52,150 bases of DNA, taken from NCBI GenBank assembly GCA_025356475.1, contig JANXSX010000041.1, forward strand, positions 1 to 52,150, read 5' to 3'. Below, in pieces: positions 25,942-33,869 of this stretch. The stretch comes from Isosphaeraceae bacterium. Its GTDB lineage: Bacteria > Planctomycetota > Planctomycetia > Isosphaerales > Isosphaeraceae. Made by a program: the position numbers and the translations under genes. Every line of letters starts with the position of its first letter. Position 1 is the first letter of the stretch. The notes below the pieces were generated by a model, which was not told the origin of the DNA, ran no database searches, and saw nothing but the letters and a program-made list of their open reading frames with translations.

Positions 25942-26691
25942 ATGACGACGTGTCTTGAGGTCTGTTCGGGAGATATCGCCTTGTCCGATCGTGTCTATTG
26001 TGCTGAGCCAGTCGAGTTAGGTCGCGTGACGGTCTTCGATGAAGAAGCACGACACCTGGCAAAAGTCCGGCGAATTGTTGTTGGCGACCTGGTCGAGCTG
26101 TTCAATGGTCGAGGTGGCTCGTGGCCTGCCGAAGTCGATGTCATCGGCAAAGATCGGGTGGAACTTCGAGTCGTGGGACTCCCTCTCCCCGACCGCAAGC
26201 CTAGGCTCAGGCTCACCTTGGCGACCGCCGTCCCGAAAGGCGAGCGGTTCGACTGGCTCGTTGAAAAGGCCAGCGAGCTTGGGGTCGCTCGACTGACGCC
26301 CATACTCACAGAACGGAGCGTCGTGGACCCGCGTGACTCGAAGCTCGACCGATTGCGCAGGCTGACCGTGGAGAGTGCCAAACAGTGTGGGCGTAACACG
26401 TTACTCGAAATCGATCCGCCGGTCCCGTGGTCAGTCTTGATGAATCGCAGTACCGGACTGCGGTTGATCGCTCACCCGGGGGGTCTGCCTTCCTCCCATT
26501 GGAAACAGCACAGCACGGAAGGGATCGTCGCAATCGGACCAGAAGGCGGATTCAGCGAGTTCGAGCTGGTCAGTGCCATCGCCGCCGGCTGGACTGCGAT
26601 CGGATTGGGGCCGACAATTCTACGCATTGAGACCGCAGCGATCGCCGCGTGTGCAACATTGATCGGCATGGGAGAGGGGGTCGAGCCGTGA
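25942..26691 (+). CDS. rsmE: 16S rRNA (uracil-1498-N3)-methyltransferase RsmE
   Basis: RsmE methylates U1498 of 16S rRNA with S-adenosylmethionine. The 249-residue form from ATG 25942 has the normal size. Family blocks are RLTLATAVPKGERFDWLVEKA, VARLTPILTERSVV and the knotted SPOUT-fold cofactor loop IGPEGGFSEFEL, LGPTILRIETAAIA. The frame is open upstream to 25705, but that part overlaps the divergent ATPase gene and looks non-protein-like, so the shorter start after GGGAGG is used. The GTG of the next gene overlaps its stop by 4 nt. Confidence 0.94.
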   Translation: MTTCLEVCSGDIALSDRVYCAEPVELGRVTVFDEEARHLAKVRRIVVGDLVELFNGRGGSWPAEVDVIGKDRVELRVVGLPLPDRKPRLRLTLATAVPKGERFDWLVEKASELGVARLTPILTERSVVDPRDSKLDRLRRLTVESAKQCGRNTLLEIDPPVPWSVLMNRSTGLRLIAHPGGLPSSHWKQHSTEGIVAIGPEGGFSEFELVSAIAAGWTAIGLGPTILRIETAAIAACATLIGMGEGVEP

Positions 26692-27107
26692 ACGAGAACC
26701 TGGCAATGATCGTGGTGGGGCTGATCGCCGGCGTGCTGAGCGGCATGTTTGGGATCGGCGGCGGTCTGATCATCGTTCCCGCGCTGGTCCTGATCTTTGG
26801 GGTCGATCAGCGGACCGCCGTGGGAACCTCGCTGTTTGCGTTGCTCTGGCCGGTCGGCTTACTCGGTGTGCGCGAGTATTGGCTTCGTGGCGAGATGAAC
26901 ATCGTGCATGGGACTGGAGTCGCCTTCGGACTCATTTTTGGCGTCCTTGCGGGGGCCAAGATTACCGGCTCGATCTCACCCTTGACCGCTAAACGGTGTT
27001 ATGCCGCCTTTCTGCTCCTGGTCGGTGCGTACATGCTCGCGACGAACTGGTACGCGCCTCAAAAACCACAAGCTCCGACACCGGTCGAAGTCGATCAGGT
27101 CCACTGA
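26688..27107 (+). CDS. Half-length TauE/SafE-family permease
   Basis: A 139-residue membrane protein starting at GTG (GTGA overlap with rsmE). It contains the N-terminal TauE/SafE signature GVLSGMFGIGGGLIIVPALV, then AVGTSLFALLWPVG, and about four helices. Full TauE/SafE sulfite/organosulfonate exporters have about 250 residues formed by two homologous halves; this one has a single half and would have to dimerise. It lies directly after rsmE, with which it is coupled but not functionally related as far as known. Confidence 0.85.
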   Translation: MNENLAMIVVGLIAGVLSGMFGIGGGLIIVPALVLIFGVDQRTAVGTSLFALLWPVGLLGVREYWLRGEMNIVHGTGVAFGLIFGVLAGAKITGSISPLTAKRCYAAFLLLVGAYMLATNWYAPQKPQAPTPVEVDQVH

Positions 27108-27505
27108 CCGTCCGACTTGTCCTGGTAGATCGACCAGACGTAACCATCGGGGTCTTTGAGCGCGAACTCACGCCAGCCCCACGACTGATCGACCGGCTCT
27201 CCAGAGACAGCCGTGTAAGCCCCTTGGTCCAAGCAATGTGCATAAAATGCGTCGACGTCGTCGACTTTGAGTTGGAGGTGCATTCCAACTCCGAGTCGCG
27301 TGTCGGTAAACTCTTCGGGATGCTCATCTTGGGGGTGAAGCATCAGCGAGAAATTGCCGATCCGCAGGATGCCCAAAGTGATCGGACCGCCTTCAAAAGC
27401 AGTGTGAACCTGGGCAATCTCAGCTCCCACAACATCGTTGTAGAAGTCTAGAGAATCCTGCACGTCTTCCACGTAGAGGAACATACTCGTGACCTGGGCT
27501 GCCAT
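27095..27505 (-). CDS. VOC (glyoxalase/bleomycin-resistance-like) protein
   Basis: A 136-residue single-domain vicinal oxygen chelate protein. The beta-alpha-beta pattern starts SMFLYVEDVQDSLDFYNDVV, and the last strand is FALKDPDGYVWSIYQ, typical of the fold. Candidate metal ligands include His84 or so in GVGMHLQLKV and a late Glu/Tyr. Members range from isomerases to resistance proteins; no substrate is assigned. Its 3' end overlaps the permease gene by 13 nt on the opposite strand. Confidence 0.87.
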   Translation of the reverse strand: MAAQVTSMFLYVEDVQDSLDFYNDVVGAEIAQVHTAFEGGPITLGILRIGNFSLMLHPQDEHPEEFTDTRLGVGMHLQLKVDDVDAFYAHCLDQGAYTAVSGEPVDQSWGWREFALKDPDGYVWSIYQDKSDGQWT

Positions 27506-27581
27506 CCCTCATCCTCCCGTCGGTGTGACGCAACGGGTCGGAAGATACCCCAGAGCGGCTTCGGTCGCAACGTGAGTGCTG

Positions 27582-28538
27582 TCAGAGTTTGGGGTTATCG
27601 ACTTCAAAGAACGCCACAGTCTCCCGAATTGCGGGGAGAATGAAGCCAGCGACCGAGTAGTGGCCGCAGTCGTACCAGGTAATCGGCGGGCGACCGGCAG
27701 CCTCCCAGAGCATCGTCGCAGAGTAAGGCGGGATCACTTCGTCGACGTTCCCCGCGACCATCATCACGCGCTTCCCCTTCAGGCCTGATGCGTAAGTCAA
27801 AGGGTCAAACGGGGTTGTCAGCTCCTGGAACTGGGCTCTCGATCGACCCGACTTGACCCACGCGGTACGAGCTTCGATGGCTTCCCGCTCGGGCATTTCC
27901 CAGAGGATGTTATGAAGGCTCCCGCCGGCGAGCAAGAGGGCGGTTCGGTTTAAGGTTGGGTCGACGCTCGCCGCCAAGGCCGAGAAGACGCCTCCCAGGC
28001 TGATGCCTGTCACCCCGAGTTTGCTGGGGTCGACCTCAGGCCGACATCCCAGCCACGCGGCTGCGTAACGGATGTCACACACGCCCTGCCTCATGGCCAA
28101 TACGGAGCGATCCACGTCATGGGAAAGGAATTTGGGAGAGTTCTTGGGCCTTCGTTCCCCATAGTAAGGAAGCTTGATGAACAGGGCCGACACACCCCGG
28201 TCCGCCAACCGAGCCGCCAGATATCGCGAGAGTGCAAAGTCGGCCCCGAGGATGTGCAAGACCACCACCGCCGGACGCTTCCCAGGTGCTTTGGCCTGGA
28301 AATACTCCGCGTGGACCGTGTTGTTATCGATGTCCGGGGAGACGATCGGCGATGGAAACCGAACCGCCGAGACCGTGTAAGCCGGAGTTTCTAACCGAAA
28401 TTCCATCTCGTAACGGAACGGACTTGCCGCCAGCCGGAAGAGTTCGGGGACCTGCCCCTCCGCCGAGGTGGGAGTAAAGCTTGCTTCGCCCTGCTCGATA
28501 GCCGCAAACATAGCAAGACAGAGGATCCAGGTCGACAT
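27582..28538 (-). CDS. Secreted alpha/beta hydrolase
   Basis: A protein of about 318 residues with an N-terminal signal-like helix (STWILCLAMFAAIEQGEAS). The hydrolase fold is shown by PAVVVLHILGADFALSRYLA (oxyanion region), the nucleophile elbow GISLGG, the acid in AGNVDEVIPP and the His in YDCGHYS near the C-terminus. The likely activity is an esterase or peptidase-like hydrolase (inference). ATG 28538 is favoured by GGAAGG eight nt upstream; GTG 28547 is an alternative. It is divergent from the glycosyltransferase gene that follows. Confidence 0.87.
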   Translation of the reverse strand: MSTWILCLAMFAAIEQGEASFTPTSAEGQVPELFRLAASPFRYEMEFRLETPAYTVSAVRFPSPIVSPDIDNNTVHAEYFQAKAPGKRPAVVVLHILGADFALSRYLAARLADRGVSALFIKLPYYGERRPKNSPKFLSHDVDRSVLAMRQGVCDIRYAAAWLGCRPEVDPSKLGVTGISLGGVFSALAASVDPTLNRTALLLAGGSLHNILWEMPEREAIEARTAWVKSGRSRAQFQELTTPFDPLTYASGLKGKRVMMVAGNVDEVIPPYSATMLWEAAGRPPITWYDCGHYSVAGFILPAIRETVAFFEVDNPKL

Positions 28539-28633
28539 TGATCGCACCTTCCAGCCGAGGTTGTGGCATTCCGCAAGTTCCGTTAGGTTACCGTGAGCGA
28601 AACGGATCGGGGAAGGGATGTCCCGAGGGATCG

Positions 28634-29698
28634 ATGCCGACCGACCTGATCAATCTCAAACCACAACGCGTCTGCCTCATCAAGCCAAGCTCGCTGGGCG
28701 ACGTGGTCCATGCCCTGCCCGTCCTGTCCGCTCTTCGCGATCATTGGCCCCAGGCTCAGTTCACCTGGGTGATCAACAAAGGGCTCAGGGGACTCGTCGA
28801 AGGACACCCCGACCTCCACGAGGTCATCTCGTTTGACCGTGCCGCCATGACAGCAACTCCGCAAGGGATCGCCCGGTTTCTGCAATTCCTGAATGTGCTC
28901 AAATCTCGACACTTTGACTTGACAATCGACCTTCAAGGTCTGCTGCGATCGGGAGTGATGGCTGCCGCCACGGGCGCTCCCATCCGAGTGGGAGTCGGCG
29001 AGGCCCGTGAAGGATCTCGCATGTTCCTCACCCATCGAATTCGCCCCGAACCAACGGTGACTCACGCGGTCGACAAGCTACTTGCTGTGGCAGAAGCGTT
29101 TGACGCTGATGTCCGATTACCTCGATTTGAGGTCACAATTCGTGACGAGGATCGCTCGTGGGCTAGGCAGGTCCTGGGGACGACCCCTCGACCGATCCTG
29201 GTCCTCAATCCTGGGGCTCGTTGGTTGACCAAACGCTGGCCACCCGCCCAATTCGCTGCGGTTGCCCGACGCGCAGTTGCAGAACGAGGCGTCGGGTTGG
29301 TCGTCGTTGGTGCCCCTGAGGACCGTCCCCTAGCCGAATCGCTCCGAGCGTCCTTAGCTGGTCTCCCTTTACTCGACCTCGCGGGTCGCACGACGCTCGG
29401 TCAACTTGCGGCGATCGCTTCATTGTGCGACGTCTTCCTGTCCAACGACACCGGCCCACTCCACCTCGCGGCGGCGGTCGGTGCCAAGACGGTTGGTGTC
29501 TTCACATGCACGAGCCCACTCCTGACCGGCGCTTACGGGCCCAGGGCATTCAGCGCCCGTTCGTGCGTCTGGTGTGCCCCCAGCTTCGTCAAGAACTGCG
29601 ACCGACTTGAATGTATGAGTGAACTTTCCGCCGATCGCGTTTGGCCACTCGTTCAGACCCAGCTCGATAAGGGACGAGTCGACCAATCGGCCGCATAA
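28634..29698 (+). CDS. Glycosyltransferase family 9 (heptosyltransferase-like)
   Basis: A 354-residue GT-B glycosyltransferase of the ADP-heptose:LPS heptosyltransferase type. Landmarks are IKPSSLGDVVHALPVLSALR near the N-terminus, LNPGARWLTKRWPPAQFAA in the middle and LSNDTGPLHLAAAVGAKTVG in the nucleotide-sugar site. It should act on the cytoplasmic face, building a core oligosaccharide or related envelope glycan. ATG 28634 follows GAGGGATCG; an upstream in-frame extension overlaps the divergent hydrolase gene and is not used. With the nearby LptB and family-39-type transferase it supports an LPS-like envelope (inference). Confidence 0.92.
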   Translation: MPTDLINLKPQRVCLIKPSSLGDVVHALPVLSALRDHWPQAQFTWVINKGLRGLVEGHPDLHEVISFDRAAMTATPQGIARFLQFLNVLKSRHFDLTIDLQGLLRSGVMAAATGAPIRVGVGEAREGSRMFLTHRIRPEPTVTHAVDKLLAVAEAFDADVRLPRFEVTIRDEDRSWARQVLGTTPRPILVLNPGARWLTKRWPPAQFAAVARRAVAERGVGLVVVGAPEDRPLAESLRASLAGLPLLDLAGRTTLGQLAAIASLCDVFLSNDTGPLHLAAAVGAKTVGVFTCTSPLLTGAYGPRAFSARSCVWCAPSFVKNCDRLECMSELSADRVWPLVQTQLDKGRVDQSAA

Positions 29699-29703
29699 CT
29701 CCT

Positions 29704-31131
29704 TCACTTCGTCGACCGACTCGGCGTGGCCAACACCAAGCTTAGACCAGCTACGATCTGAAACAAGGCCAGTGGCACGAACCGCCACGCTCCGCCATTG
29801 TTTGGCTTAGGATTCGAACTCAAATCGACAACCAAGCGAGCAAACCGCCCCCCTGTCGCCCAACCCGGCAACGGTGCCCCAGTCCAGAGGGGCCAAACTG
29901 CGTCGCGTAACGGCCTGGCGATCGGGTCGGGAATGCGTCCGCCTATCCCGACGAACAGACTCATTTCCATCCATCCAAAAATGCTCAAGACTATCGCGAC
30001 AACGATCACCCAACGCGGCGCCACCGCCAAGGATTGTGCGACAGTGAGAACGGCGAATGGCAGAAGCGGGACCAATAAGCGTGGCCCGGTCGACCAACCT
30101 CCCGTCCATTCGGGATAGCTCAGGTTCACACCAAAGATACTAAGCATAATTAGCCCGGTTACGATTGCGAGTGATTTTTCGCCACGTTGGAACATGACGT
30201 AAAATCCGAATGGGACGAGCGCGACGATCGGTGCAAAGATCAGCAGTCCACGCTTCTCGCCGCAGAGCAACTCGCCAACGATCGAGAGGTCGGGTCGCCG
30301 CAGGCCGAGCGGGTTGTCTTTGGAATGAACTTGAGCAAAGCGCTGGGTTGCGTGGTGAAAATAGCCCATTTCCAGGGGAGACCCAAACGCGAATAGGTTG
30401 TAGAGGCCCAGAAAGAGAGTCGGGCCGGCCGCCCCAAGGGAGAACAGGAACACATCACTCCAGGGTCGAGTCTTGAGGATCGCTTGAGCGAGGCACCAGG
30501 TCCCCAGAATCGCCGAGACCGGCCCGACCTGAAGCTCAATCACCGAGGCATAGGCCGCCAAAACTCCCGCCAGAAAAATCCCCGATCGACTCTTTATTTT
30601 CCAAATTAGAGCGAACGCACCGAGGAGCGCGAATGCCGATGCCTGGTGGCCATAGGCCATCGTCGCATACGCATATGCCGGAGTCCCTAGGCCATAGGCG
30701 AGTCCGACCAAGACTGATAAGCGAGGATGACAACCCACCGTCATAGCCAGGTAGGCCAGCAACGCCGACGCCAAGGCGGTCGCGAGTCCTGAAGTCGCCA
30801 GGGTGACCCAATAATCAGCGACCCAGAGGGCGAATCCCGGTTGGTTGAGCGGGTGGGGCGGGAGTCGAAAGATCCCCTTGGCGGCGAGATACGGGGGCAA
30901 CGCCAGAACCGAGTAACCCGGCAACTTGTCGGTGTAATATTGGCCCCGGTAGAACGCCTTGTCGCCCGTTTGCTGATCAAGACCAGTCAGCGACACTGTA
31001 CCGCGATCGCCAAGTGCATACGTCAGCATCAGTCGGCTTGCGCTATTCCAGTCTCGCGATTGCCAGTATGCGGAGTAACTCAAGAAGGTGATGAGAAAGA
31101 CCCCGAGAACAGCTCGATATCGCGAGTTCAT
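29704..31131 (-). CDS. Polytopic membrane protein, glycosyltransferase-like
   Basis: A 475-residue protein with about eleven to twelve hydrophobic helices. The layout, with a long first periplasmic loop (GTVSLTGLDQQTGDKAFY) and charged loops between helices, resembles membrane glycosyltransferases of the GT-C type, but the classic acidic motif is not obvious, so the call is tentative. ATG 31131 follows GAGTGAG; a TTG at 31146 is an alternative. It begins just after the lptB stop on the same strand and converges on the GT9 gene with a 5-nt gap. Confidence 0.72.
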   Translation of the reverse strand: MNSRYRAVLGVFLITFLSYSAYWQSRDWNSASRLMLTYALGDRGTVSLTGLDQQTGDKAFYRGQYYTDKLPGYSVLALPPYLAAKGIFRLPPHPLNQPGFALWVADYWVTLATSGLATALASALLAYLAMTVGCHPRLSVLVGLAYGLGTPAYAYATMAYGHQASAFALLGAFALIWKIKSRSGIFLAGVLAAYASVIELQVGPVSAILGTWCLAQAILKTRPWSDVFLFSLGAAGPTLFLGLYNLFAFGSPLEMGYFHHATQRFAQVHSKDNPLGLRRPDLSIVGELLCGEKRGLLIFAPIVALVPFGFYVMFQRGEKSLAIVTGLIMLSIFGVNLSYPEWTGGWSTGPRLLVPLLPFAVLTVAQSLAVAPRWVIVVAIVLSIFGWMEMSLFVGIGGRIPDPIARPLRDAVWPLWTGAPLPGWATGGRFARLVVDLSSNPKPNNGGAWRFVPLALFQIVAGLSLVLATPSRSTK

Positions 31132-31151
31132 CGGGGTCTCACTCAAGGAGT

Positions 31152-32036
31152 TCAGGAAGCGATCGCGTCGTTGTCATCGTCGTCGTCATCATCATCATCA
31201 TCCATCATGACACGACTGGTATCGATCACCATGTCATTCGTATCAATCACGACCACGTTACTCTTCGTCGGCTTGATGGTGTGTGGCTTTTGCTCATCGA
31301 GCAAGTGACCGGCGTCGAAGCGATCTCCCAAATAGATCCGCCGAACATCCTCGTTTTCGAGGATCGACCTGGGGTCCCCTTCGGCGAAGACCTTCCCTTC
31401 GGCAATCACATACGAGCGATCGGTCACTCCTAGAGTTTCGCGAATATTATGGTCGGTGATCAAGACCCCAAGACCATGAACGGTTGCAAGCGCTTTGATG
31501 GCGTCCTGGATCTCTCCCACGGTTTTGGGGTCGATACCGGCGAACGGCTCGTCGAGCATCATCAGCTTCGGTTCGATGATCAAGGAACGAGCAATTTCAA
31601 GGCGGCGTTTCTCGCCACCTGAAGCCTGCTGCGCGATCGTGTCTCGGATATGTTGCAAGCCAAACTGGTCGAGGAGCATTTCCATGCGGGCCTTGCGCTG
31701 TTTTCGATTGAGGTGAGGGCGTGTTTCCAGAATAGCCATCAAGTTATTGGCAACACTGAGCTGGCGGAAGATGCTCGATTCCTGGGGGAGATACCCCATC
31801 CCTGCCCGAGCCCGCAGGAACATCGGCATCTTTGTCACGTCGTTGCCATCGAAGATGACCCGACCGGCATCTGCGGTCACCAGGCCGATGGTCATGCGAA
31901 AACTCGTCGTCTTGCCCGCTCCATTGGGGCCAAGCAGACCGACGATCTCGCCTTGATTTACTTCGAAGTTGACACCATTCACGACCTTGCGGCGTTTGTA
32001 CGACTTTTCCAGGCCATGAGCTTCGAGCAGAGCCAT
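31152..32036 (-). CDS. lptB: LptB-type ABC ATPase with Asp-rich tail
   Basis: A 294-residue ABC ATPase matching LptB, which powers LPS extraction from the inner membrane. Walker A is GPNGAGKTT, the signature is ASGGEKRRLEIARSL, and Walker B is LMMLDEPFAGIDP; IRDTIAQQ and VLITDHNIRETL are typical of LptB. E. coli LptB has about 240 residues; here about 50 extra C-terminal residues end in a run of ten Asp, encoded by a GAC/GAT trinucleotide repeat. No lptF/G/A/C gene is seen in the window. It lies 50 nt after lepB in a minus-strand run. Confidence 0.92.
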   Translation of the reverse strand: MALLEAHGLEKSYKRRKVVNGVNFEVNQGEIVGLLGPNGAGKTTSFRMTIGLVTADAGRVIFDGNDVTKMPMFLRARAGMGYLPQESSIFRQLSVANNLMAILETRPHLNRKQRKARMEMLLDQFGLQHIRDTIAQQASGGEKRRLEIARSLIIEPKLMMLDEPFAGIDPKTVGEIQDAIKALATVHGLGVLITDHNIRETLGVTDRSYVIAEGKVFAEGDPRSILENEDVRRIYLGDRFDAGHLLDEQKPHTIKPTKSNVVVIDTNDMVIDTSRVMMDDDDDDDDDDNDAIAS

Positions 32037-32086
32037 TGGACGGTCCTCCCTGACCGGGTGCAGCGTCTCCGAGACGGTTCAAACCC

Positions 32087-33817
32087 TCAACGAATCCACT
32101 TCATCCGTTCGACGTAAGGACGGAACGGAACTCGTACATCCGGGCCCTTGACTGGGATACTCGGCCAGAACGGAACCCCATGCGGCCAATAGACAAAGAA
32201 CGCCTTGCCGACCAAGAGAGCACGAGGGACCTCCCAACTCTGCCGGCCCGTATGGTCCCATTTCGAGTCAAGTGAGCGCCACGCCCGGCTATCGCTCGAT
32301 CGGGGACTGTTATCGCCCATCATCATGAACGAATCCGACTTGATTGGATAATCGGTATAACCAACCGAGCCGAGTGCTGGAAACCGCTTGGGGTCGGCCA
32401 AGGCATCGATCAACTCCACGGGGGACCGCGGGTTGAACTCAGCCTGGACTCCGGCGTAATCCGAACTCTGTGGGTCCTGGGTATAGTAGATATCGCGTTT
32501 CAGGACAAGGTCGGACACTGCCACCGAGGTCCCTTCCGCCAAGAGACCGACGGGGTCAAGGTCAGCAACAGTTGGAGTATTCCCCTCCGTCGGCCCTTCC
32601 GTGTAGGACAACCCCTCTCCAAACGGGAGCGAGCCCCCCGCGCGGAATGTGAGGCGATTATCGACGTTGGCGAACTCAATCGCATGCCAACCCTTACTGT
32701 TCAATGTGGTTTTGGCGGTCCCAAGCGTTGTTTCGCCGTGCGTCAAGATTGCCTCACCTGTCGCCAGATCGACGGTCACTCGGTTCGCGACCCCCGCCTC
32801 GATCAGTTCGAAGGTCACTTTCCCCTTGGTTTCCAAGACTTGCAGATTCAAGGAGAGGGTCAGGTCGCCCACCCAGTGCGGGTGCATCCAGGCGATCCGT
32901 TGGCTTCCATCTTGCGGATAGCCGGTCAGATCGCTGTTCCGCGCAGAGAGGTTGGTGTTGAAGGCGTAGAAGTCGGTGATCAACGAGGCTCTGGGAGCAC
33001 GCGGCAAGGGCCGGGCGTTGGCAACAGCCTCCCACTGCTCAGGATCAGGGACCAAGTGCTGATAGCGCAGTTTCCCAGATCCGAGGGTAAACGTCCCAGG
33101 CTTCTCCTCTTTTCCACCTTCCACGCGCCAACGCTGCCAGGACTCGCCGGGCAGGTCCTTAGGCCGGTAGCGGTCGTCCCAGACGGCGATCTGCATCGCA
33201 TCTTGATGGATCAGTGGGCGGGGTGGGCGCGCGAATTCTTGCGACCCAGCCGCCCGAGCCAGCAGATCCCCGCGTTGGACCCGAAGGTCTTCGCCGGGCA
33301 TGCCAATCAAGCGCTTGATGTAGACCTGTTCCGGCTTCTCAGGATAGCGGAACACCACAACATCCCACCGGCGAGGCCCTGACGAACCGGGAAGGTCGGG
33401 GAACTCGTAGGGGAACTTTAGTACCAAGATCCGGTCGCCGTTGAAGCTTGGGGTCGCAGCCAGTTTCTTGGCCTGGAACCGGCAGTTGGGACAGATACCT
33501 GCGTCTACCCGGTAGGGCTTCGACCCTGGGAAGGGGACATCCTCTTCGTCATGAGCATTGACAGCATAAACAAACGAACACTGGGGGCAAGTGATTTCTT
33601 TATGACGACCCATCAGGGTGGGGGCCATCGAACCCGTTGGGATGACGAACGCCTCCGCCTCGAACCCCCGCATTAGCAGCGCGAGGATGAAGGCGACCGA
33701 GATTTGCTCGACGATGTCGCGGAGCCCGCTGATCTTGGGGGGCTCTTCGGGAGCTGGAGCACCTTGCTTCTTGGCGGGCTCGGACTTGGGCTTGGCGGCG
33801 ATCGTCTGGCTCATCAC
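32087..33817 (-). CDS. lepB: Signal peptidase I with Cys4 module and long insertion (first copy)
   Basis: A 576-residue type I signal peptidase, about twice the usual size. After one N-terminal membrane helix comes the catalytic Ser63 in IPTGSMAPTL, and Lys168 in VYIKRLIGMPGE completes the Ser-Lys dyad; MMGDNSPRSSDSR is the late conserved box. Two CxxC pairs (Cys77/80 and Cys109/112) sit between Ser and Lys and look like a zinc-binding module. A 250-300-residue insertion follows, partly beta-rich and concanavalin/LamG-like (LTLSLNLQVLETKGKVTFEL). It should cleave signal peptides on the outer face of the cytoplasmic membrane. A second copy lies immediately upstream. Confidence 0.92.
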   Translation of the reverse strand: MMSQTIAAKPKSEPAKKQGAPAPEEPPKISGLRDIVEQISVAFILALLMRGFEAEAFVIPTGSMAPTLMGRHKEITCPQCSFVYAVNAHDEEDVPFPGSKPYRVDAGICPNCRFQAKKLAATPSFNGDRILVLKFPYEFPDLPGSSGPRRWDVVVFRYPEKPEQVYIKRLIGMPGEDLRVQRGDLLARAAGSQEFARPPRPLIHQDAMQIAVWDDRYRPKDLPGESWQRWRVEGGKEEKPGTFTLGSGKLRYQHLVPDPEQWEAVANARPLPRAPRASLITDFYAFNTNLSARNSDLTGYPQDGSQRIAWMHPHWVGDLTLSLNLQVLETKGKVTFELIEAGVANRVTVDLATGEAILTHGETTLGTAKTTLNSKGWHAIEFANVDNRLTFRAGGSLPFGEGLSYTEGPTEGNTPTVADLDPVGLLAEGTSVAVSDLVLKRDIYYTQDPQSSDYAGVQAEFNPRSPVELIDALADPKRFPALGSVGYTDYPIKSDSFMMMGDNSPRSSDSRAWRSLDSKWDHTGRQSWEVPRALLVGKAFFVYWPHGVPFWPSIPVKGPDVRVPFRPYVERMKWIR

Positions 33818-33869
33818 TCGTCGTCCCCGGGGAGAAGTCCCGGCCCTGATCAGGCGCGAGCGGACTCAG

